A stretch of 64,000 bases of DNA, taken from Pomphorhynchus laevis. Taxonomy: Eukaryota > Acanthocephala > Palaeacanthocephala > Echinorhynchida > Pomphorhynchidae. Positions 55,138 through 64,000 of this stretch are shown piece by piece. Position 1 is the first letter of the stretch; each line of letters begins with the position of its first letter. Location of the stretch: the NCBI GenBank assembly GCA_012934845.2, contig WNNJ02001203.1:1-64000 (forward strand), given 5' to 3'. Both the position numbers and the translations under genes were made by a program. The notes beneath the pieces are model-generated. The model did not search any database. It saw nothing but the letters and a program-made list of their open reading frames with translations, and was not told the DNA's origin.

Positions 55138-55175
55138 TTAAAAATGTGCGCATAATGAAGCTCTTCAATTTACCA

Positions 55176-55181
55176 AATAAA
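55176..55181 (+). terminator. Polyadenylation signal AATAAA
   Basis: Perfect AATAAA about 40 bases after the proposed stop codon. The motif is common in AT-rich DNA, so support is only positional. Confidence 0.4.
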
Positions 55182-55387
55182 CTACTTTTTAAAATTATTT
55201 AATTTAATTAAGTAATTATTTAAATTTCATTATTTAAATTTCATTAAATTTATTGCAATCAAAGATTAATAAACTGTAGCATCCATCAAGAAAACTTTTT
55301 AAAAAGGCACTAGATATATCTCTATTTAAATATATTAATATATCTTTATTTTTTATTAATATATCTCTTTACTAATATAAACATCAG

Positions 55388-55805
55388 GGAGATTGAAAAG
55401 CGGATTTGTGCAGCTAACGCAGCAATGCATTCTTGGTACCGGTCCGTCGTGGTGAAGCGGGAGTTGAGTCTTCAGGCGAAGCTTTCTGTTTACCACGCAA
55501 TCTTCGTTCCTATATTAACCTAATGTCATGAGCTTTGGGTTATGACCGAAAGGATAATATCTCGGATAAGGCGACCGAAATGATGTTCGTTCGCGGTATG
55601 GACGGTCCTAGCCTTAGAGATAAGGTTAGGAATTCGGTAATCCATGATGAAATCGGAGTAACGTCGCTGCTTTTTAACATCGAAGAAAGTCTGCTGAGGT
55701 GGCTAGGACACGTTATGAGGATGTCTATGGATCACCTTCCTCGGAGGGTTTTCCAGGCCAGACTCTCTTGAAAGAGACCTCGATATCGGTAGAGAGATCA
55801 ATTAT
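55388..55805 (+). mobile_element. RTE-type LINE, 3' end fragment
   Basis: Frames read RICAANAAMHSWYRSVVVKR then KLSVYHAIFVPIL, followed in another frame by SLRDKVRNSVIHDEIG and ESLLRWLGHVMRMSMDHLP. This is the conserved post-RT region of RTE/BovB-like LINEs (VVTKREL...VFVPILTYG...LRWFGHV.RM). A few stops and a frame change break it. Confidence 0.7.
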
Positions 55806-56690
55806 CGAAACTGACCGGGGATTGCCTTTGGCTATCTGAAAGAGAACTCTAGTCTCTCGTTTAAAATCGCGATGTCTGGAGTAGTTTGGTGGTTCGTGCA
55901 CTGCTTCCACGATCCGACACAGTGGACCAGTGATTGACAGGAAAAATCTTGTGTCTTTTTTGCTTATTCTTGTCAAGAAATTGTTGTTATATTAATATCG
56001 AGATATTAATCTATATATTAATCTCTATATGTTGTCGAGCATTGCGTGAAACAACAGTGAAAACTGCTTTGATATGTCGTCATAGCTCTAAATTTAGTAG
56101 TAGTTATCAAGGAAGACCTTATAAATGAGATATATTGGGTAAATATCAGTTTTATTATATAGGTTTTATGTGTAAAGTTTCTATTCGAGATGTTATGGAC
56201 CAACACGAAAGCTACCAATAACAACAGGTAATCGTATCACCGGATGTCAACGATATATCGTGCCGATCTACAGTTGCCATATACCTACATGAATGTCAAT
56301 CATGTGCAGCTTAATGTTTTGGACAATCTGGATAATCCTTTAATATCCGAGCAAATAATAAGTTCATATTTATAAGAAAATTAATAAGAAAGCAGACGTA
56401 AAAGCCAAACGATTAAACACCGACGTGGCTGTAAAACCTGTGATTGAAAAATACTGATCTCACTCTATGAAAAGCGTAATAATTACAACATATGAAAATT
56501 CTAACAAACACCTTGGACTGGAGAAATATTACCTCGGTCAACTAATGACAGTTAAAAGCTTGAAATCTAATAACGGATTCAAATTATAAGATAAAGAAAA
56601 TTAGAAAGTGAAAGCAAGAAAGTGAAGCATGTTTTCATACGGCTGTTTATAAAAAATAAGGTATCAATAGCAACACAACATTCCTCATTT
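55806..56690. other. Unclassified, probably transposon-derived
   Basis: No host exon recognised. Mixed composition at 56240-56600 may be the 5' part of the PLE that follows, but no RT motif is visible. Confidence 0.3.
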
Positions 56691-56699
56691 TTTCAATAT

Positions 56700-57285
56700 T
56701 TTAACATTTTAATTGGATATATATCGGTCGCACACACGTCTCCATCGAGCTAAAATACTACGCAACCAACATTTGTTTCTCACAACTGAGGAATCCATAA
56801 TATATGAGATCTTAGAATATAAAGACTATCCAAGAAGTATTATCCAGAAATCTGGAATTTTAGCCTTATATATTGCCTGCCATTCACCGGAAACATATAC
56901 TTGTCCAGCAATTTAAGACCTTTTCAAAAAATTATCAAAAAAATTAAATAATTATCGAATTAAACAGCATCAATATACAAGAAAACGTGTTGGCACATCG
57001 TTAGCCATTTTGAATCGTATGCTAAATACTGACCACAAAATATACTTCGATGGTTCAAAAATTTTAGCATACGAAGAAAATAAGAACATCGGTATTACCA
57101 AGGACGCGCTCTACATCCAAAATGAAAGAACGTTTGAAGGAAATAAGCTAGGTCACGACAAACTAATCGCAAACATTACTTTTAGCCACCCTTACAGGCA
57201 GCAGTTATATAGAATAGAACTGAATACATATATGAAGCTAAACGACACTTCAACTCTAAGGGTGACAAGTCTTTAACCAAAGCAA
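56700..57285 (+). mobile_element. Penelope-like element, RT thumb and C-terminal nuclease tail
   Basis: 56713-56916 reads HRAKILRNQHLFLTTEESII and EYKDYPRSIIQK, like the region after the RT palm in PLEs. 56960-57276 reads LAILNRMLNTDHKIYFDGSK and ILAYEENKNI, like the end of the GIY-YIG domain of canonical PLEs (LA.H.LNTDHKI.F...K). The stretch between is worn and the catalytic core is missing. Confidence 0.55.
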
Positions 57286-58990
57286 ATATGAAAAGGGAAT
57301 CAAAAGAGTTAATGAAGTAATCTGCAATCATTTTACAGAACAAAAACACATAAAAGGTTGTTTGGAAGCAATCCTTAGCCAGGAAGATTCTACCTACTTC
57401 CCAAAACGCCCAAAATTATAATACCCGGTGTTTCTAATAATAGTAATGAAGAGTGAACCCGCTTTATCATCGGGTGCCCTTACGTCTTTCGACAAGGCTA
57501 CCTTATGGCTTTGACGTGTGCTTACAGAGAAGTCAAGATTCTGTCTATTCTAGTCTTTGGCAAGTAACGAGATGGCCTAGTATTTGGGGATTCTTGAAGA
57601 GCCAAATAACGATAACATTAGATAGAGTTTCTCTATCTAATGATAAATCAATTATTTATCCCTAAACTCGTATACACATCTTTTCAATTAAAGAACAAAG
57701 AATTTTAACATTTTAAAGCGCATACATTTAATATGCGCAGAATAATGAAAATAAACGAAATCAAAATGCATACTTTAATATCTCAAATACAAAATATCAG
57801 TATTTGTCAATAATCAATGTCGTAACAGTACAGAAAATAATTCGATTTGATTCATTATAAAATCACACAGGGAGGAACTATTTATTACTGTAATCTGTGA
57901 CGACGATTATTTTATATTTTTAAGATAAAGAAAATTTGCAAAAGCGATGAATTTATTTGTCTAATCTTAATTGACAGAAACCTGTCGATATTTTATTTTG
58001 AATTCTTTCGAAGTCATAAAAACAAAAAGTGTGCTTAAATAAATAACGCTGATAAACAAATATCAATTTGATGCAAAAATAAAATAAGGAACAGGCTTTA
58101 TCAAAGAGCAAGAAATGCTGATATTTATGATATTTGGATGCTTTCTAGTACAATATTTATAGTGAGAACGAAGTAAAAAATCATAAAATGAAAGTGTAAT
58201 GAGCGATTCTAGTATCACTCTTACCGATGTTTAATATTTTACCAACCTTTAAAGATAATTCTGATTTCTATCGATAATATTACAGGTATTATTTGGAAGC
58301 TTGGATAAATCACGCATTATTTCCAACACTTGAAAAAAGGTTTTCAGAACCGTTAATGTAGGAATGTAGGTGTACATACTCTGAACATCCGCATTCACCA
58401 AGACGCTATCATAAGGCCAGTATTAGATAATACTAATTTTTGTCAATAATATTAAGGGAAATTGAGAAGTAAGAACATCAGCTAAGTCAATGTGATGTGA
58501 TAGTAAAATATAATATTAACGGTTAATAGTATTAGGTAAATTAGTATTGAAAAATTCTGGAACAGCATTTCTAGTAAAACGTAGATAAAATTCGTAAAAT
58601 TAGAGTATAACAAGCGATTTTAGTATCACCCTACATATATCACCCGACATATGACATTTATTGGGAACAATAAATGTCATATGTCGTGATTATATGTTCA
58701 GCCTCTCGCCGGTATGCCGAATATCATGTTGGGAAATATGTTTTGATTGAAAATTGATGCCACTTTCAACGTATAGTGTTAATTGCGCTTGTACATTATT
58801 ATAGTTTCTTCCGGGTTACGCATCCGTCATTTTTGTATGCTTAATTGTCAGTGCCGTTGCGTGTGCAAAATTTGTTGAGACTGTCGTTAGCAAACGTATA
58901 ATATATCTTTTAAATACAATTCTAACGATAGATTAATAATAATTTATGTTTTTCGTATTTTTTTTGTCTTGATTAAATCTCGGTTTTTAA
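57286..58990. other. No gene recognised; perfect hairpin at 58645
   Basis: AT-rich with small repeats. A 19-base-pair perfect inverted repeat with a four-base loop lies at 58645-58686 (CGACATATGACATTTATTG). A GC-richer stretch at 58690-58880 is unclassified. Confidence 0.45.
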
Positions 58991-59004
58991 GCTTGTATAT
59001 ACAT

Positions 59005-59145
59005 GGAGAACAGACTTCTTTATTACTCCTAATCGAGCTGATGGTAGTCGGCAGCACATAGGATTTTGCCAGAAACCAGAGTTCGATTACATGCAGAGCA
59101 GGCTTCGTTATCACTCCTAGACGATCTGGTGGTAGCCGGCAGCAC
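59005..59145. repeat. Two-copy imperfect tandem repeat, 87-base period
   Basis: 59005-59058 and 59092-59145 share CTTC.TTATCACTCCTA-like cores and GTAG(T/C)CGGCAGCAC. Just upstream of PLE RT sequence, so possibly a PLE 5' end. Confidence 0.65.
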
Positions 59146-59379
59146 TCATCAGTAGGATGAACTACAATCAGTCATTTTAGAACACTCGTCATACAAAGAC
59201 AATATCAGGACCAAAATTAAATATTTTAGTAAACGAATTTTCGAAAAGTTCATAACTCTTAAACCGTACAAATACGTTCAAAATATTCCATATAAGTTAC
59301 GAAAATGATTATGCAGTCTAAGAAAGGAAAATGTGGTTATTAAGAAAGCTGATAAATGAGCACAGTTCCTAGTCTGGTC

Positions 59380-59700
59380 TAAGAAGGATTACGTCGCCGA
59401 AGCTTACCGTCAATTAGTATCCCCGACACGTAAGAAAATCGACGAGAATGAAATAATTCATACTGATAATCTCATAGCGGAGCTCATCGGCCAGTTCATT
59501 TCGAAAAGAGTTATTATGACTAGTGATAAAAATAAACTTATCAAAAGAAAGCACAATTCGGGAAATTCGATATGCTATCAAAGGTCCACAAACCTCAGAG
59601 ACCGTATATCAGGAGAACGATTATATCATGTATTGGTATACCAACTGAACATATCTCGCGATACATTCTGGATGTTAATGGGAGGACGTAAGAAAACAGC
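59380..59700 (+). mobile_element. PLE reverse transcriptase N-terminal fragment
   Basis: Around 59570-59690 a frame reads LSKVHKPQRPYIRRTIISCI then GIPTEHISRYI, matching the PLE RT fingers (LPKIHKP...RPIVS.IG.PT). Upstream codons (YRQLVSPTRKKID) fit too. Core palm motifs are absent. Confidence 0.6.
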
Positions 59701-59749
59701 TACGACCGACACCAACTATGTTCAACTGCAAGTACAGCGGCCGACACAC

Positions 59750-60640
59750 GACTGCAGCGTATTGACAACAATAAGTCTAAAGAAGAATTCCTTATATCTC
59801 GACTTCCACTGCCCTCACACAAATTCTTGGCAGGGCACTCTACATCATAGCTGCCCCCGATCGTTTTGCTGCCTACACCTCTCTGCACATCTCCAATCCC
59901 GGTCTATCCAATCACTTTCTCGTCACCCTTAATATAACTTCCAGCCACTCCCCGCTTCACACACCTACCATCCTAAGTCACTCTTGGAGAAATCTTGATC
60001 TCCCCTTTCTATACTCCGCCTTACTTAAATCGTCTTTATCTTCCCTCACAATAACATAATCCTCTCCTCATGATATTGCCTTTCTTGTCGACTCTGAACT
60101 CACATCCACTCTCCATCTTCTCTTGCCCTTCAAGCCTTACCCTCACCGTCGCTTGCATCGTGCCCCATGGTTTGACATCCAATACCTACTATCAAAGCGT
60201 CGTCTCCGACATGCTTTTAGAGCCTATCACTGCTCTCTCATACGTGATATCCGCTCGCTTAATCCGTCTCTCAGTGATTCGTATTTTGCTCTTTGCCGGT
60301 ATCATCTCCACTAACTAAGCATCAAATGCAACTCCTTATGGCAGCATAAAATCAACACTTCATTAAACTCTAAGCCTCTCTAGCATACTTTAAACTCAAT
60401 TCTTTCTCGCTTCTCTTCGTCTTGCAGCATCAATCCCTATGATTACTCGTTATTTCTTCAAACCAAAGTATCAACGTTGCTCTCTCACAAGCCCGTCTCC
60501 ATTCCATCTCACTGCCAGTCGCCTCGCCTCATTCCCCGGAACTCTTTAATCTTATCCCTGTCTCAACTGCTGAAGTTTCATCTTTATGTCCTTGTCAAAC
60601 AAAACCTCACCTGCCGATACAGATATAGACTATATACTAA
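59750..60640 (+). mobile_element. L2/CR1-like LINE fragment
   Basis: C-rich sense strand. One frame (60123-60314) reads APWFDIQYLLSKRRLRHAFR and SYFALCRYHL, similar to the linker between endonuclease and RT in L2/CR1 LINEs (PW....L..LKR..R...R..). Adjacent frames have Ser/Pro-rich stretches typical of that linker. No catalytic motif remains. It appears to sit between two PLE pieces. Confidence 0.35.
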
Positions 60641-60642
60641 TG

Positions 60643-60677
60643 TAGACTCATGCGGCCTTTATGGCCGCATGAGTCTA
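60643..60677. repeat. Perfect 15-base-pair hairpin
   Basis: TAGACTCATGCGGCC, five-base loop, GGCCGCATGAGTCTA. Followed by AT-rich sequence, not a T run, so it is not a bacterial-type terminator. Confidence 0.9.
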
Positions 60678-60939
60678 TATTTAATCGTTTCCAATTATAT
60701 AGGGGTATTAATTATATATAATACCTAAAAGTCGTGAATCAAGTCCAGTCTATAAATCAACACAATTATACGAGGCTATGCGAACTTTAAGTAAAGTCCG
60801 TATGTAAGGCTATGAATGTGAAGCTATGCATGTGAGGCTATGCGAAATTTAATGAAGTAAGGATATGCAAACTACAAATAAGTACACAAGTACAGTGCAC
60901 AATTGTACATACCGTGTTCGGGGGAAATTACACATGTGC

Positions 60940-61110
60940 ATCCGAATATGCAATTTAACAGGCCAGCTGTAATTATTGTGATGCACAATATGTTGGGGAA
61001 AGTGCCCGATTACTACATTTACGGTTGAATAACCGGCGTAACGACATTAAGAACAAATGCATCACTGATCAAGTAGTAGAACATACTCTATCAAAGGAAA
61101 AAAGCAATGC
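60940..61110 (+). mobile_element. PLE GIY-YIG nuclease fragment
   Basis: A frame reads CNYCDAQYVGESARLLHLRL and NNRRNDIKNK, the C-x-x-C...YVGES..L..R...R.DI signature of PLE-type GIY-YIG nucleases. With 59380-59700 it may be two ends of one copy split by the L2/CR1-like piece. Confidence 0.6.
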
Positions 61111-61459
61111 TTCAATTACAATTAGTAAAACATACTATTTCAGACGGAAAATAGCAATGCTTTAATTACACCGTCGTAGTGGTGGAAACGAGTAGACCGC
61201 GTAGGAAACGTAAAGAAATGCAAGCGATTGGCCAATTAACGTCAGATAATGCACCACGAATTAACACTGAACATATTTTAAAATGGGGAATTATTTAATA
61301 TTGTTGAACTTCTTGTTTTGTAGATGTTATTCTGGAGAATCCCTAGCGGCGAAACGTAAAGAAAGTTTTTCTTTGATTTGTTGACTGCAGTGGTGCTGTC
61401 TAAACTATACATATATTTTTGCAGCAAGACAAATCATTGAAAAGCATACCTAGAAAAAA

Positions 61460-61850
61460 CAGTCGATATACAATTCCTAGATCTGGGAAAGGCATTTGAC
61501 AGGATACATCGTGAGCTCATATAGTATGCGCTGCGTTTTCACGGTGTTCCGAAGGAACTCGTAACCTGGGTTCGTCTGCTATATGTAAATACTCGCTCAC
61601 GCATGTCAAAACAGCAGGAACTTCTAGCTATTTTAAAATAACGGATGGGGATCGACACTATCGCCACTTTTGTTTGTTATGGTTTTGGATGCAATCACAC
61701 ATGATATTCAGAGCCAGGTACCATCAACATTATTATATGCCGACGATGTCCTCCTCGCTTCCAAATGTAGAGATGACTTGATATGTCAAGTCAATACCTA
61801 GAATTCTCTGATGGATGAATTTGGGTTGAGATTGCAATTTTTCATTTATT
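61460..61850 (+). mobile_element. RTE-type LINE, RT core fragment
   Basis: Frames give LGKAFDRIHRELI and YALRFHGVPKELVTWVRLLY (motif A region), then LSPLLFVMVLDAITHDI and STLLYADDVLLASK (motifs B-C, YADD kept). Order and motifs match RTE/BovB-like LINEs. Interrupted by frame changes and a stop near its end. Confidence 0.75.
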
Positions 61851-61859
61851 TACTGTATA

Positions 61860-62680
61860 AATGTAAGGTGATTTTATATAATTGTTTTACTACTATCTTT
61901 TAATATTTTAGATTCGTTATTTTTGGTTTTTTATGTTATTCTATTAAATTGTCTTTTATATTATTTATGTTATCTTTTAATAATGAGCACATCTCTATTC
62001 GTTTGATCCGCTGCGCCATGTAAAATGTACAATTGACACTTTTGATCCGCTGCGCCAAGTAATGCAATTGACAGCTTTATAAATAATCAAATATTAAAAA
62101 TATTTTGTATCAGAAATTAGATATTTAAAATAAAAAATTTATATTTCATTTTCTACACTAATAAATAATAGAAACCAATGATTGAACAGTCAATTTATAA
62201 TATTAAAGACAATTTTGGGAACAGGGAATTTTTTTCATTGAATAAAACATTGAAGTCGTTTAAGAACCAACTTCCAGAACTTATCAAGTCAAGGATTTAC
62301 TTCTTAAATATACTACCCTCAAGGCTATTGATTATTTGAAATACATAGGTTATAATTTCAATTAAAAGTTGGATTAATAAAAAGTTTTCTTTTGTTTTCG
62401 TTGTTTTTTATCTTCGTAAATTAAGCAACATTTTTCACCGCCAGTGAAAAGCGCACAAATTTTACGATAATATTATACGAGTCTTTACATGACCCCGTCC
62501 AGAAAGCTAAAATATTAATCACATTGCCAATTTACACAGTACTGCTCTTTCAATAATATTGTCACAAATTATGTAAAAATATGGAAAACGATGGAAGTAA
62601 ACTTGTCACTGATTCCTCTACACACTGCCAATTGAGTGAAAATCTAACACGCTACGATGATGTTCCTTAGACCTCCTATA
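61860..62680. other. AT-rich spacer, nothing recognised
   Basis: No exon, repeat or protein motif found between the RTE fragment and the terminal LINE. Confidence 0.4.
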
Positions 62681-62685
62681 TCTAC

Positions 62686-64000
62686 TATATTAATTTTATT
62701 AATATGTTGATCGTACCAACGATCAACACAAAGTTAGCTAATGAGTCGCGATTCAGATCTTCACCAATATTTAAGGCCTCAGGTCCAGCGGGATCTGAGC
62801 CCTCCAGCCAATCCAACACGCCGCCCTTCGACTGAACCACTCGGGGTCTTTCACCCCCCCCCCGAATAATCCAATCAAGGCGAACGATGCTTGGTAATCG
62901 CAAGATGAGAAGCTTAGGAAATCTTAGTCTTTGTTCTGGGGGACGTCATCTTGAAAAGAAGACCAATCCCGAGATAGCCCAAGTACCCCAGAGGCGCACT
63001 TGGGTTTTCTCTTTCAATGACAGATGTTGGGCCCGTTTCAGGTCCCATCTAGCTTTCTTCATGCTACGTTTTAGTCTATCCAGGTCAGCTTTTGCTGACC
63101 AGTTCACCGTAATGGTGAACCCCAGGTATCTTACTCAACTTGTGAAGGTAGGGAGTGGTTGATTAGTCAGGATGGAAGTTAGAGCTGATAGTGCTAATCT
63201 CTTTAGTTTTTTCCTTGTTCGCAGGAGCGCCATAAAAGACAACCACCTGCGATTTGGAGGAGTTTAAAACAAGGTTGAACAAGGGCAGCTGATCATTTAA
63301 TCTAGTAAAAAAAGGGCTGATGTTAGAGACTACATCTTTGCGCCTGCGTCCAGAGAACAGGGCTGTGGTATATTCAGCGTATACCACAAGATGTTGATCG
63401 CGTTTGAATTTTTTGTAGAGTTCAATAGAGGCAGCAAGATACAAGATTGGAGAAAGTGGCGACCCTTGAGGCACACCTGTAATGGGGTAGAACCTACGTG
63501 CATCTGAGTCGTCTTCATAGAAAAATCGCTTTGTGTACAGCAAAATTTTTACCCTGTTAACAACTCTCGCAGGCCACCCGAGGGACCTGAGAGAAGTGAT
63601 AACAAAAGGGATGGAAATGCGGTCAAAAGCAGCCAAAAAGTCAAGAAAGACAGCCACAGCAAGCTGATGACTGTTATCTTGACAAAACTGTTGCACATCA
63701 CCTATTGCTGAATGGACCGAGCGATCTTTTACATACCCATGAAAACCTAATGGGATTAAATTTCGCCTACTTAGATGATCGCGGATTATACGCGCAAGCG
63801 CTTTTTCGTAAATGGAGATGAGGGAATTTTGAATCGAAATGGGTCGCAGATCTTTAGGACATGAAATCGACTTCTTTTTATGGTATAAAAACACGACGGC
63901 TGATGTTTATTCCAGCAATGTCGGACGGGGAGGCTAATAGCATTGTTATAGCGACCTCCTTTCTCAGAATGTATGTCAAAAGCTGACAAACACGAGTGGA
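62686..64000 (-). mobile_element. APE-type LINE (Jockey/R1/I group), runs off the window
   Basis: The minus strand from 63894 to 63163 is open for 243 residues: LRPISIQNSLISIYEKALAR, GFHGYVKDRSVHSAIGDV, FLDFLAAFDRISI, TGVPQGSPLSPILYLAA and LVVYAEYTTALF. These are ordered RT motifs, but the catalytic Y-A-D-D is Y-A-E-Y and motif A also looks altered, so this copy is dead. Post-RT sequence continues to about 62686 (KKARWDLKRAQHL, RLPSIVRLDWI). The 5' part lies beyond position 64000. Confidence 0.8.

Noticed and set aside
53893-53917. Tiny exon-like stretch (acceptor TTTAG, donor GTAAGC) after LRR exon 37
   Set aside because: It overlaps LINE lineage B sequence, and exon 37 joins exon 54832 directly in better cap register.
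60643-60677. Rho-independent terminator
   Set aside because: Hairpin has no T run and the context is animal DNA.

Overview
The window is animal-type nuclear DNA, very AT-rich, with GT-AG introns, a TATA promoter and a dense load of non-LTR retrotransposons. The transposon mix (R2-type LINEs with a C-terminal restriction-like endonuclease, Penelope-like elements, RTE and APE-type LINEs, many perfect foldbacks) and the AT content suggest an invertebrate. The species cannot be named from sequence alone, and no bacterial or organellar gene structure is visible.

The main host content is one very large leucine-rich-repeat (LRR) gene on the + strand, spread over about 55 kb. A TATA box (214-222) and a non-coding first exon lead to a signal-peptide exon (1765-2009). 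Then come about 17 single-repeat exons of 60-72 bases (2789-36744), a cysteine-rich island (43122-44412), 15 more repeat exons (44481-52328), a C-terminal cap (53748-54888), a last exon with a stop at 55135-55137 and AATAAA at 55176. Every coding intron in the model is phase 2, so each exon is a frame-neutral cassette. Summing the 39 chosen exons gives 2955 bases, exactly 985 codons, so the model is self-consistent. The gene may instead be two neighbouring genes divided near 37-44 kb. I cannot assign a function beyond a secreted or extracellular LRR protein. Two places show a repeat exon copied together with its upstream intron, one copy having lost its splice acceptor: repeat number is changing by local duplication.

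The long introns are filled with mobile DNA. At 31116-34471 lies a complete-looking R2-superclade LINE (1006-residue open frame, oligo-A tail, 41-base perfect target duplication). Older relatives lie at 3850-5012 and 5167-5433. A second R2-type lineage is at 38560-41650, with 5'-truncated copies at 46937-47545 and 53890-54560. Penelope-like element (PLE) pieces recur at 3.6-5.9, 9.3-10.6, 13.6, 15.1-15.8, 17.1-17.4, 18.4-18.7, 21.6-22.2, 38.1, 56.7-57.3 and 59.4-61.1 kb; many copies share one hairpin-bearing 3' module. A 118-base satellite (11873-12594) runs straight into a hammerhead-ribozyme-like fold.

Beyond 55.2 kb no host exon was recognised. That part holds RTE, PLE, L2/CR1-like and APE-type LINE remnants, the last running off the right edge on the minus strand.
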